Positions 42,801 to 50,832 of a stretch of DNA of 64,000 nt are shown piece by piece. The DNA is from Massilia rhizosphaerae (GTDB lineage Bacteria; Pseudomonadota; Gammaproteobacteria; Burkholderiales; Burkholderiaceae_D): positions 496,001 to 560,000 of the forward strand of contig NZ_JADKYX010000001.1 of assembly GCF_016093545.1 (NCBI RefSeq), in the 5' to 3' direction. The translations under genes and the position numbers were made by a program. Position 1 is the stretch's first letter. Each line of letters begins with the position of its first letter. Under the pieces are notes generated by a model. It did no database searches, had not been told where the DNA came from, and saw only the letters and a program-made list of their open reading frames with translations.

Positions 42801-43886
42801 CAGCATCACCGCCAGCCAAGCATGTACCCCGCGCAAGGATGAAGCCGGCGTACCCTCTACTCCTATGAGCGCACGCACCCGTCCGAGCGGCAAGCCCGTT
42901 GCGATCCGCTCGGCCAGCCACTGCGCCGCCAGAAATTCGGCGACGGTCCGGTGCGAATTGTCCATCATTTCGTCACCGGTCGACACGAATACTCGTCGTC
43001 CGAGTGCGGCCAGCATGGCATCCTCATCGTCGAGTGCGATATCCCGGTAGTAAGGAAACTGCTCATCCTCCCCTGGGACCAGCGCGATGCCACCGATGTC
43101 GCTCAGTAAACGCAAGGCGCACAGACCACCGCAAACGCTACGTATTTTGTCGAGTTTATACGGACGGCCAATGTGCCGAATTTGTTTGTTATGCTCTACC
43201 AGCAATTCTTCGACGGCGCCCTCGTACAGCGGATAACGACCGGTGGGCCAACCGGTTCGGCTCGCCACGAACTTTTGCAGCATCAGGAGGTTCTGTGGAT
43301 TGCCGAGCAACTCCTGCAAGCCGCGCTGCTTGGCTTGCCTCACGAAGTCCTCTGGGTTCTCCAATTCACGCGACCGCAGCACTTGCAGCATCTGAACCTC
43401 GGTCAACGGTTCAAGCATGAGCACTCGGTATTGACGGAAATAATCGCCAAGCTCCATGGTCGAGGCTGCGCTTGCGTACCAATCCGAGGCGCGGCAGGCG
43501 ATACGGATGCGGGCAGCACCTAAATCGCGAAGCGCGCAGAGGACTTTAGCGAGCGTTTCGCGGAGATCGTTGCCGACACGCTGTTCGTCCAGGGCGTCCA
43601 CGTACACTGTCCTGCCCTTGAGATCAATATTGGCGCCAAGGCCGAGCAAGCGCGCGGCAGTGGTCAGGCGGCCGTCCTCCTGTACCGAGAAATGCTCGAA
43701 CAAGCTTGTCTTGCCGGCACCGGCGTGCCCGAGGAGCACCACGCATCTGTCGTCTAGGAAGCCGGAAAAAATTCCCGCCTCCCCGGCGTTGGGTAAGACA
43801 CACTTCACGTGTCTGTCGTGGATGTCGCTGACAGGGGACGATTCGCTGCCGTGCATGGATTCGCTTATTGGGAAGCTGGATTGCAC
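39819..43886 (-). CDS. STAND/NACHT-like NTPase with C-terminal PD-(D/E)XK nuclease, putative defence
   Basis: The protein has 1355 residues. The NTPase core sits at the N-terminus with Walker A GHAGAGKT (53-60) and a Walker B-like TVYVDALDEQR (93-103). Next comes RIRIACRASDWY with the usual sensor Arg, and then a long all-helical solenoid (about 330-1200) suited to ligand sensing. Residues 1230-1290 give a PD-(D/E)XK nuclease signature: D1234 in RVDIL, then E1247-L-K1249 in VIELKRD. The last ~40 residues are Lys/Pro-rich. STAND NTPases with nuclease effectors (the Avs group and relatives) sense phage proteins and then degrade DNA. The order here, with the nuclease at the C-terminus, differs from the usual Avs layout. 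GTG 43886 has TAGGA upstream. ATG 43856 is the alternative. Confidence 0.72.
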   Translation of the reverse strand: MQSSFPISESMHGSESSPVSDIHDRHVKCVLPNAGEAGIFSGFLDDRCVVLLGHAGAGKTSLFEHFSVQEDGRLTTAARLLGLGANIDLKGRTVYVDALDEQRVGNDLRETLAKVLCALRDLGAARIRIACRASDWYASAASTMELGDYFRQYRVLMLEPLTEVQMLQVLRSRELENPEDFVRQAKQRGLQELLGNPQNLLMLQKFVASRTGWPTGRYPLYEGAVEELLVEHNKQIRHIGRPYKLDKIRSVCGGLCALRLLSDIGGIALVPGEDEQFPYYRDIALDDEDAMLAALGRRVFVSTGDEMMDNSHRTVAEFLAAQWLAERIATGLPLGRVRALIGVEGTPASSLRGVHAWLAVMLDMQGPDEAFELIAADPTGVLVYADVGMLKSASKRHLLQALAADAAPASAEYDGLLSELNLGRLSGPEMVPTFKEVLGPACTDVHLRTVVLDAIRLGQPQAQLRNELVHILNDRDDPGREASLEALLALPEPPYDQLAEIYPRVGVTYSELPLKTGLLASLYGRHLGTQDVLDMLEQAQAPGNGLNLNKVPHLDIRVDDEHAPDLLDGLHDAWQRKPELAQNPAAFRVLALIDAALAQVLERSEAYEPGRLFGWLLLRYYYSGGGEFMPASPALVQAFSAREDVLNGLADQSLRLLAVGRADFSRVMELRDISFGLMTAAFVADRAITLLCSPEAEWDMKSLYDAALTLAHEEGDSGAKHLAILSNLAHEDPALAAVAEKIRAQVQPKPVSEPVYTPAPGPRRTRIAAHILENEAKIRAGERVDVLAEVSELYYPTNGRYGMERLREELGEDACSIVAEGLIAFATRADVAPFPEVLELAVNNQLPKSRYAIAAGIELGCSTFPPEVLQARLAAVTLLNSYIRGRRGLFASPSAAQSWEKEICHRYPVLAVDTYARLAKECLERNSSSLEGLRQLCGNPALMPYSNEAALGILRDHPDVDEARARILLPFVLNNGSEEENSALLASMLAGTAASPHGHGYLMWLATAMVLEPRRHDAAVATAAASAAAGLVDALYLVCSLRSLRSIGLHKLDVDAIGTLGDFVVAHAPAGHLKNFMSHAHQLIMTLIDLLETNPNPAAGSLLRRMLANPALASLKARIERALPRQHTLTVDSHYRQFRWPDILARLRNGLPASVEDLQALVLDHMKKIQVDVTGSSFNLHKLFWNEDKYGRATQEKCENSARDVLMGLFAYRLAPYRVDIQPEGSMRDNKRVDILLSHGNLKLVIELKRDSHADVPTAIQDQLDRYTRLPQASGRGIFGVFWYGKTHSTSPETLYNDLKKSIPPGMSERIKVFVLDVSVPKGSVKPPKAAATKPAPPIKSAGRKSQGRRQTDKV

Positions 43887-44234
43887 TGGATTTTCCTACC
43901 AAGTTCGGCCATTAAACGGCTTACGCTCGGCGGCGTTAAATGCCATTCAGTCCAATCATTGCTCGCTGCCATCTTAGGCTTCCTCTACTTGTTGAGCACG
44001 CTCGCGGCATGCCGGCAAATCCTACCAGCCAGATCTGATTGGCACTAGACAATGCCTCCACCGATTAGGCAAGCCGCCACCGGCGCGCTCTAGCCGGCGC
44101 ACGTACCGCACTATCATTTGTGCCGCACCGACATCTTCGATTACATCGAAGTCTTTTACGATCGGACGAGGCGACACAGCCATCCGGGCCATATCAGCGC
44201 TCGCGTCCACGTGCATTTCGCGATGCGGTAGGCC
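43887..44234. other. Intergenic region, no gene seen
   Basis: The 348 bp between the STAND gene start and the CHAT gene stop are lower in GC than the flanks. Its right part has only short frames, including a minus-strand one of 64 codons at 44022-44216 with no recognised product. The left part must hold the promoter of the STAND gene. No convincing hairpin terminator for the CHAT operon was found. Confidence 0.45.
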
Positions 44235-46205
44235 CTAAACGTTTTCGATGATCCGGCCCAATCGCGCAGTGACGTCGCCGTAGAACACATAGGCATGGAA
44301 GCTCGGCGACGTTCCACCATGCTCATGGCGCAGCGTCGCCAGGGCCTGGGCGATCGGCACGCAGTCTTCCAGGATCAGCCGCATCACGAATTCCGCCGCG
44401 CGGTTCGCGTCCTCGACGTCGACCCGCCACAAAGGAGCGATGAGCCCGCCGAACATGCGCGACATGAATGCCTGGGCGAACCCGCACGTTGCGCCGAATA
44501 CGCTGCCGCTCGCGCCGACCTCGCAGGCGTTCAGGAACACCACGGTACCATGTTTTCTGCCCAGTTCGATGGCGGCGCTGGCGGCAACGCTGGCGCTCAG
44601 CTTGCCGTCCTCCAGCGCGATCGCCGCCTCCGCTGGATCGTCGGAGGGATACGCGCCATGGCCGGCGAAATACAGCAGCGCCACCCTGCTTGCCGGTGGA
44701 TTGGTCAGCAGGTCCATCAACGCCGCAACGGTGCCGTCGAGCTGTTGCGCGCCCAGGCGCTGTGCCAGCCGCTGCGTCGCCTCCACGGCGTCAGGCGCCG
44801 CGAGATTCGCGCGCTTGTAGCGAGGCGCGATCGCGACCATGCTTCCGTCCTGCAAGGGTGCGCCCAGGAAGCCGCGGGAGCCGCCGGGCCAGCGCGCCAC
44901 ATGATGGCGCAGGGCGAGCGCACCTTGCGCCAACGTGCTGGCACGCGCAGGCAGCATCAGTTCCCACGGCATGTGCGGATCGTCCGTGACGAACTGGATC
45001 GTCAGCGCCCTGTCCCCATGATGGTCCAGCAGCGCCCAGTACAAGGCGTGAAATGCAGGTGGCGCGAGTCGCCACAGCATCTCCCCGGCGGCCGCGATCT
45101 CCGGACCATGCGCCTTGCGCGCCTGCTTCGCGAGTCTATCGAGCAGCCTGGCCGCCGCGGCGCCGGGATCCCCACCCAGGTCGATGTTGCCATGCATGCT
45201 TTCCGGACGGCCGGGGAACCAATTGGTGTGCATCCCCCAGTGCATCTTGCCCGGCGTGTTGGGATCGGTCACCGTGATCGTGACGATGAGATCCGGCTGC
45301 GGCGCGCGCGGCTCGAGACGCAAGGAGGACGCCGGCGCGTACGGGGCCGGCGACGGCGTCGACGCCGCCACCTGGATACGGCGTACGGCTTCGCCACAAT
45401 AGCGCGTCCCCAGCACGAACATGGCCCTGACCTCGATCGTCGCCCCCGGGCAGACGTCGTCCAGCACGCGTCCTTGCACGGTCCCTTGCAGCGTGTCGGC
45501 GTTGCGCCGCACGTGCAGCACGCACGCCCCGCCCGCCTCGAACTCGATGGCGGCCGAATGCAGGACGGCAGTCACCGCGACTTCGGTCCAGGCACTGTCC
45601 CGCAAGTGCATTGCCAGCGCACCCAGGGTCGATGCGCCGGGTGCGCGCCTCAGGTCCACCACCAGCGTAACCGGCTGGCCGGGCGCGACGGCACCTTCGG
45701 GTTCGATCGACGGAAACCGCACCGGGGACTCGCCTTCATCAGGCTCCGGCTGCTCGCGTTCGGGCGGCTCGCGTGCGGACTCGAACCCGATGACCCGGGA
45801 GACCATCGGGACCTCATCGTCCTCCGACAGATCGGACAGCGGGACGTCTACCATGGCAACGACGGCGACAGGCCGTCCGCGGTCCATCCGCACGAAGCGA
45901 TCCTCGCCCATCGGCACCACCATTCGATCGCGATGGCGCCAACCGGATTCGAGCCGCACGGAACGCTGGCGCTCGCCCAACAGCACGTGCGCCAATTGGG
46001 CGCCGGGCCACGCCTGCGGGCCGGTCAGTATCCGCAGCGCCTCGTCGCGCGCCAGCAGAAGCCAGCGCTCCCTAAATGGATAGCGCACCAGGACCCAGAG
46101 CGCATCGCTCGCTTCAAGTTTGTCCAGGACGCGTTCCCGCGGCAGTTCCGAGCGCACGACGATGAAACGGTCGCTTGCCTCAATCTGCCGTCCGTACTCC
46201 GTCAC
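44235..46205 (-). CDS. CHAT-domain (caspase-like) protease, putative defence
   Basis: The protein has 656 residues. The CHAT domain (about 380-650) has both catalytic elements: H516 in LYFAGHGAY and C561 in VFLNACEVGAS. The N-terminal half contains a beta-sandwich-like domain (about 165-290) after an acidic Pro/Glu linker. CHAT proteases act downstream of immune sensors in bacteria (for example with gasdermins or type III CRISPR) by cleaving a partner. Translation is coupled to the upstream lipase gene: the lipase stop and this ATG overlap as ATGA. The partner lipase is therefore the likely substrate or co-effector (inference). No gasdermin gene is nearby. Confidence 0.82.
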   Translation of the reverse strand: MTEYGRQIEASDRFIVVRSELPRERVLDKLEASDALWVLVRYPFRERWLLLARDEALRILTGPQAWPGAQLAHVLLGERQRSVRLESGWRHRDRMVVPMGEDRFVRMDRGRPVAVVAMVDVPLSDLSEDDEVPMVSRVIGFESAREPPEREQPEPDEGESPVRFPSIEPEGAVAPGQPVTLVVDLRRAPGASTLGALAMHLRDSAWTEVAVTAVLHSAAIEFEAGGACVLHVRRNADTLQGTVQGRVLDDVCPGATIEVRAMFVLGTRYCGEAVRRIQVAASTPSPAPYAPASSLRLEPRAPQPDLIVTITVTDPNTPGKMHWGMHTNWFPGRPESMHGNIDLGGDPGAAAARLLDRLAKQARKAHGPEIAAAGEMLWRLAPPAFHALYWALLDHHGDRALTIQFVTDDPHMPWELMLPARASTLAQGALALRHHVARWPGGSRGFLGAPLQDGSMVAIAPRYKRANLAAPDAVEATQRLAQRLGAQQLDGTVAALMDLLTNPPASRVALLYFAGHGAYPSDDPAEAAIALEDGKLSASVAASAAIELGRKHGTVVFLNACEVGASGSVFGATCGFAQAFMSRMFGGLIAPLWRVDVEDANRAAEFVMRLILEDCVPIAQALATLRHEHGGTSPSFHAYVFYGDVTARLGRIIENV

Positions 46206-47575
46206 TGGGCCACCACCACGATCTCATGTACCGGTTCCGCGCCCTTGGAGTGCACCCGTATCTGCCACAGACCCGGTGCGAGGTCGAACCGGCCGCGTTG
46301 CCAGCCGCTGTCGCCGTCGCGGTACAGGCGGTCGCTCACCTTCTCTCCCGAGCCCAGCTGCGTCGCTTCGGCGAAGATCTCGTCATCTCCACCCGAGCGG
46401 CAGGCGCGTACCTCGAGCATCTCGCCCGGAGCGACCACGTCATCCACCCTGAGCGACAGCGACGCCGGCATGGTCGCGCTGAAAAATTTGCGCAGGTCCA
46501 CGTTATGTGCCGTCAGCAATCCCTTGAGGTTGACCAAGGTGCCGTCGGCGTTCTGGAGGGCGCCATGGGTTTCGCCGGCATACACGATGCGCATTTCATT
46601 CCAGCCCGGCGGCACGGCCGACACGCGCGGCACGGTGCCGTCGCCGCCGCTGTCTTCCGTATCCAGGCGTTCGACCAGCCGCAGGCCGCTGGCATTGAGC
46701 AATGCCGACTGGAAGGTCGGCTGATCGATGCCGACGAAGGGCACGAGCACCGAACTCATCTCGGGATATCCCTCTTGTGCCTTGTTGGCCTCGGCCGCTG
46801 CGGCGATTTCGGCGTGGAAGCTCTTCGCGTCCAGTGCGCGCGCCGCGTCCACGTGCATCAGTACACCTTTCGCCGCCGCCTCATGCACGTGCAGCAACGG
46901 CCCGCTATCGATTGCGATGCAGCGGTAGCTGGGCAGCAACTGGTAGACCGAGGGCATCGAGCGCAATGCCGGCCCTAGATCGATGCCCAGCGGTCCGATC
47001 GACTTCTTCATCCCATGCTCGAGGAAACCAAGCGCGTTCAGCGATCCGGAGTGGGGAGTCCCTAGCGTCAGCAGCAAGCGCGTATCGCGCCACCCTTCCA
47101 AGCACTCGAAAAAATAACGCGCGACAAGGCCGCCCATCGAATGCCCGATCAATACCAGCCTGGCATTTTGGTGGCCGGACGTGGCCCGCCAGGTTTCCAG
47201 CCATGCGCTCGCCTGCTCCCGTAGGCGGCGGGCGTTCAACCGATTGTCACGCCGCCAGTCGTAGGGAAACTCGTGGAAGTTGGCGCCCGGTTCCAGACCG
47301 AGTTCGCTGACCAGATAATCCGCTATCCGAGTATAGCCATGGATCTTCACGAAACCGGGCACGATCGTGACATCCGAAACCAGCGCCGTGGCCTGCACCG
47401 CGTCGTCTTCAGGGCCGCCTGTGAGGGCCAAGCTATTTATGGCTGTGGCACTGGCGGTGATGGAACGCCAAATGGTGGAGATCGACGGCGCCCATATGTC
47501 CTTGCCGCCAATATCAGTAAGCACACTGCCGGTAATGCCAGGAAGCAGGACGATCAGATCAGTAAAGGCCGACAT
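46202..47575 (-). CDS. LCAT/lipase-like alpha/beta hydrolase, first gene of a CHAT operon
   Basis: The protein has 457 residues. The N-terminus IVLLPGITGSVLTD, a FPYDWRRDNR block, and a complete triad S146 (GHSMGG), D312 (GGDGTVP) and H337 (GETHG) match the lecithin:cholesterol acyltransferase/phospholipase family. The C-terminal ~85 residues form an Ig-like beta-sandwich (LSLRVDDVVAPGEMLEVRA). There is no signal peptide, so it acts in the cytoplasm, probably on membrane lipids. It lies upstream of and overlaps the CHAT protease gene. A two-component membrane-attack defence unit is a reasonable reading. ATG 47575 has no clear Shine-Dalgarno sequence. Confidence 0.8.
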   Translation of the reverse strand: MSAFTDLIVLLPGITGSVLTDIGGKDIWAPSISTIWRSITASATAINSLALTGGPEDDAVQATALVSDVTIVPGFVKIHGYTRIADYLVSELGLEPGANFHEFPYDWRRDNRLNARRLREQASAWLETWRATSGHQNARLVLIGHSMGGLVARYFFECLEGWRDTRLLLTLGTPHSGSLNALGFLEHGMKKSIGPLGIDLGPALRSMPSVYQLLPSYRCIAIDSGPLLHVHEAAAKGVLMHVDAARALDAKSFHAEIAAAAEANKAQEGYPEMSSVLVPFVGIDQPTFQSALLNASGLRLVERLDTEDSGGDGTVPRVSAVPPGWNEMRIVYAGETHGALQNADGTLVNLKGLLTAHNVDLRKFFSATMPASLSLRVDDVVAPGEMLEVRACRSGGDDEIFAEATQLGSGEKVSDRLYRDGDSGWQRGRFDLAPGLWQIRVHSKGAEPVHEIVVVAQ

Positions 47576-47714
47576 GAGGACAAGAGTTTCGAAATGGGAA
47601 CTCGATAGTAAGGGATCGGCGTTGTCGCGACAAGATGTTGAATCCGCGCGAAGAAGTTGTCCATTCCCCGAGCCTGTTAAACGAAGCGCAGAAGCGCCGA
47701 TCTACAATATGCTG

Positions 47715-47785
47715 GGGCGAGGACGGGAGCCGAGCCCGTGTAGACGGCTTTGCAGGCCGCTGCATCACCGCTCTGCTAACTAAAC
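47715..47785 (-). pseudogene. Degenerate tRNA-Cys (GCA)
   Basis: On the minus strand this reads as a tRNA-Cys from the D-arm on. The D-stem is GCAG/ATGC (with the usual 13-22 mismatch of tRNA-Cys), the anticodon arm is GCGGC-CTGCAAA-GCCGT with anticodon GCA, and the T-arm is ACGGG-CTCGGCT-CCCGT. The 3' acceptor strand is CCTCGCC, but the 5' seven bases (GTTTAGT) do not pair with it (at most 4 of 7, including a G-T), and the 3' end reads C-CAG rather than a U-CCA type end. It is therefore likely non-functional, with its 5' acceptor replaced. It lies directly beside a truncated DUF3141 gene. Confidence 0.65.
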
Positions 47786-47799
47786 GTGGGAGGCGATGC

Positions 47800-48110
47800 A
47801 TGGCACAGGACGCGGCAACAACCTTGTCTTGCCTGTACGGGAATTGCCAGGCCGGATGGGCGGTCGCACTGCTCGCCGCGCATTGTCGCGGCCTGACCGG
47901 GCCAACCGTACTCAACGGGTCGCCGCTGTCGTACTGGGCGGGCGCATCCGATGTGAATCCGATGCGCCTGGCGGGCGGCCTGTTGGGCGGCTCCTGGCTC
48001 CTGGATCTCATCACCGATCTGGCCGACGGGCGGTTGGACGGCGCGTGGCTCGTGCAAAATTTCGAAAACCTGAAGTCTATGCACCGGGCGGAGCGGTTCG
48101 CTGACCGGGG
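47800..48110 (+). pseudogene. Truncated DUF3141 family gene (fragment)
   Basis: The ~100 residues read from ATG 47800 resemble an internal part of DUF3141 proteins (alpha/beta hydrolase relatives of PHA synthases): LYGNCQAGWAVALLAAHC, NPMRLAGGLLGGSWL, DGAWLVQNFENL. Full-length DUF3141 proteins are ~700-800 residues and this block lies well inside them, so both ends are missing. After about 48110 the frame runs into the antisense of the copper ATPase and has no DUF3141 character. The exact 3' limit is approximate. It sits next to the degenerate tRNA-Cys. Confidence 0.65.
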
Positions 48111-48131
48111 GCGACCGTCCGCCGTCGTACG

Positions 48132-50513
48132 CTATTTCCCGCCGCCCCGCAGCCGCAGCGCGTTGGTGATGACGGAGACCGAACTCAGGCTCATCGCCAG
48201 CGCGGCGATCATCGGTGACAACAGCCTGCCGGTGAACGGATACAGCAGCCCCGCCGCCAGCGGAATGCCGAGGGCGTTGTAGACAAAGGCGAACGCCAGG
48301 TTCTGGCGCATGTTGCGGACTGTTTCCAGCGACAGCAGCCGCGCCCGCGCGATGCCGCGCAGGTCGCCCTTGACGAGCGTGACGTGGGCCGAATTGATTG
48401 CGACGTCGGTCCCGGTGCCCATCGCGATGCCGACATTGGCCTTCGCCAGCGCGGGCGAATCGTTGATGCCGTCGCCCGCCATGGCGACCGTCCTTCCCTG
48501 GGCCTGCTTTTGTTCGACCAATGCCAGCTTGTCCTGCGGCTTGACCTCGCCGTAGACTTCTGGAATGCCGAGCTTCGCGGCGACCGATTTCGCCGTCGTC
48601 ACGCCGTCGCCCGTCGCCATGACGACCGTGATGCCGGCGTCCTTCAACGTCGCCAGCGCTTCCGCGGTGGTTTGCTTGACGGGGTCGGAGACCGCGACGA
48701 GGCCCTGGAGACGGCCGTCTGCCGCCAGGTACATCACGCTGGCGCCTTCCAGCCGCCACGCTTCGGCCTGCTCCGCCAGCGGCCGCCAGTCGACCCGCTC
48801 GACGTCCATCAGTGCCGTGTTGCCGAGGGCGATCCGCTTGCCGTCGACGATGCCCCGCACGCCGATGCCGCTGGCCGATTCGAACGACGCCGGCTTCGAC
48901 AGCGCGAGGCCGCGGCCGCGTGCTTCGGCGACGATCGCATGGGCCAGCGGGTGCTCGCTGCCCTGGTCGATGCTGGCGGCGAGGCGCAGGACTTCCTGGT
49001 CGTTGCCGCCGCCCAGCGCCGTCGCCGCATGGAACGCGGGCTTGCCTTCGGTGAGCGTGCCCGTCTTGTCGACGATGAGCGTATCGACCTTGCGCATGCC
49101 TTCGATCGCCGCTGCGTCACGGAACAGGATGCCTTGCGTGGCGCCGCGTCCCGTCGCGGCCATGATCGACATCGGCGTGGCGAGGCCGAGCGCGCACGGG
49201 CAGGCGATGATCAGCACCGAGACCGCGTTGACGAAGCCGTACACCCAGCTCGGTTCCGGTCCGAACACGCCCCACCCGACCAGGGTCAGCAAGGCAATCG
49301 TCACCACGATCGTCACGAAGTAGCCGGCGACGACGTCGGCCAGCCGCTGCATCGGCGCGCGCGAACGCTGCGCCTGCGCGACCATCTGCACGATCTGCGA
49401 CAGCATCGTCTGCGAGCCCACTTTTTCCGAGCGCACGACCAGGCTGCCGCTGGCATTGATCGTGGCACCGATCACCTTGTCGCCGGGGCGCTTGGTGACA
49501 GGCACCGGCTCGCCGGTGAGCATCGATTCGTCGACGGCGCTTTCGCCTTCGAGGACGACGCCGTCGACAGGCACCTTCTCGCCGGGTCGCACGCGCAGCG
49601 CATCGCCCACGTGCACGTGCGTCAAGGGTATGTCTTCTTCCGTGCCGTCGGGATTGATACGCCGCGCCGTCTTCGGCGCAAGGCCCAGCAACGATTTAAT
49701 TGCCGCGGACGTTTGCGAGCGTGCGCGCAGTTCCAGCATCTGGCCCAGCAGGGTCAGCGATATGATCACCGCCGCCGCCTCGAAGTACACCCCGATACGG
49801 CCGTGCATGGCGAAGGTCTGCGGAAAGAGTCCGGGAACGGCGGTGGCCACCACGCTATAGCCGTAGGCGGCCGCGACGCCCAGTCCGATCAGGGTCCACA
49901 TATTCGGCTTGCGGTTCCTGATCGATTGCACCCCGCGTACGAAGAACGGCCAGCCGGCCCACAGCACGACGGGCGTGCTCAACGCCAGCTCGATCCAGCT
50001 CTGCCCCGGCAGGCCGCCGTTGAAGAGCCGGTGCCCCGCCATCGCCTGCACGGCCACGACGACGGTCAGCGGCAGCGTCCACCAGAAACGGTGCTTGAAA
50101 TCGACCAGTTCCGGGTTGTCCTCTTCCTCCAGCGACGGCAGCATCGGCTCGAGCGTCATGCCGCAGATCGGACAATTGCCCGGCTGCGGCCGCCGGATCT
50201 CGGGATGCATCGGACAGGTATAGATCGTCCCGTCCGGCGCGGCGGCGGCGGGTTCGGGGGCGCTCTGCTCCGCTTGCTCGGTGTATTGCCGCGGCGCCGA
50301 GCGGAACTTGTCCATGCACTTCGTGCTGCAGAAATGGTAGGTCTGGCCTTCGTACCGGATTTCCCTGGCAGGGGCCGCGCCCACTTTCATGCCGCAGACG
50401 GGATCCGTGAACGGCTTGCCGCCTTCCGCGTTCCCGTGGTGGGCGTCGTGGCCGGTTCCATGATGTCGATGGTGGTCGTGCCCATCGTCGAGGTGGGATG
50501 ACACGTCGTTCAT
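48132..50513 (-). CDS. Copper-translocating P1B-type ATPase with YHS and heavy-metal-binding domains
   Basis: The protein has 793 residues. A His-rich N-terminus (about 8-30) is followed by a YHS domain ([18 protein letters not shown]) and a heavy-metal-binding zinc-ribbon-like domain ([16 protein letters not shown]). The CPx-ATPase core then carries the transport CPC (C438, C440 in ACPCALG), the phosphorylated D482 in DKTGTLT, SEHPLA and [10 protein letters not shown]. This architecture is typical of CopA/SilP-like exporters that pump Cu+ or Ag+ from the cytoplasm. ATG 50513 has AAGGAAAGG upstream. A Cys-rich copper-binding four-helix protein is encoded 4 kb away, consistent with a metal-stress neighbourhood. 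No CueR-type gene is adjacent. Confidence 0.92.
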   Translation of the reverse strand: MNDVSSHLDDGHDHHRHHGTGHDAHHGNAEGGKPFTDPVCGMKVGAAPAREIRYEGQTYHFCSTKCMDKFRSAPRQYTEQAEQSAPEPAAAAPDGTIYTCPMHPEIRRPQPGNCPICGMTLEPMLPSLEEEDNPELVDFKHRFWWTLPLTVVVAVQAMAGHRLFNGGLPGQSWIELALSTPVVLWAGWPFFVRGVQSIRNRKPNMWTLIGLGVAAAYGYSVVATAVPGLFPQTFAMHGRIGVYFEAAAVIISLTLLGQMLELRARSQTSAAIKSLLGLAPKTARRINPDGTEEDIPLTHVHVGDALRVRPGEKVPVDGVVLEGESAVDESMLTGEPVPVTKRPGDKVIGATINASGSLVVRSEKVGSQTMLSQIVQMVAQAQRSRAPMQRLADVVAGYFVTIVVTIALLTLVGWGVFGPEPSWVYGFVNAVSVLIIACPCALGLATPMSIMAATGRGATQGILFRDAAAIEGMRKVDTLIVDKTGTLTEGKPAFHAATALGGGNDQEVLRLAASIDQGSEHPLAHAIVAEARGRGLALSKPASFESASGIGVRGIVDGKRIALGNTALMDVERVDWRPLAEQAEAWRLEGASVMYLAADGRLQGLVAVSDPVKQTTAEALATLKDAGITVVMATGDGVTTAKSVAAKLGIPEVYGEVKPQDKLALVEQKQAQGRTVAMAGDGINDSPALAKANVGIAMGTGTDVAINSAHVTLVKGDLRGIARARLLSLETVRNMRQNLAFAFVYNALGIPLAAGLLYPFTGRLLSPMIAALAMSLSSVSVITNALRLRGGGK

Positions 50514-50832
50514 ATCCGAACCTTTCCTTATCTCGCGATATCGGGCTTTGTTCGCCCATGATGACCGAATTCGGGAATGAAGGCGGATACGTTTGGTCTA
50601 TGTAGCCCGATCGAAGAAAACCCATGACTCAAGTCAAAAACTTAATTACCGGGTTCCGCGGCAGAGTCCTTCGGAACAATGGCTTCACGGCCTCCCCGCC
50701 GTGACCCCTGTCAATGACGTCCGTCCGGTTTGTCCCGATAGTGGATGGCGCCGGCAACCGGGGCGGGAACGATGCAGGGCCACGCCGCCGGTCCCGGCGC
50801 CGCAGGACATTTCAATGGAAAGGAGTCGTGCT
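50514..50832. promoter_or_regulatory. Divergent intergenic region, copper ATPase / secreted-type protein
   Basis: These 319 bp separate two divergent starts, so they must hold both promoters. GC is lower near 50520-50660. I see no convincing -35/-10 pair, nor the spaced palindrome expected for a CueR site. The ribosome sites AAGGAAAGG (for the ATPase) and GGAAAGGAG (for the gene at 50833) lie at its edges. An in-frame upstream extension of the right-hand gene through this region exists but is not credible as coding. Confidence 0.4.

Noticed and set aside
47715..47785. Functional tRNA-Cys
   Set aside because: The 5' acceptor strand does not pair with the 3' strand, so it is listed as a degenerate copy.
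47635..48282. Plus-strand open frame of 215 codons as one gene
   Set aside because: Only the middle part resembles DUF3141. The 5' part covers the degenerate tRNA and the 3' part is antisense to the copper ATPase.
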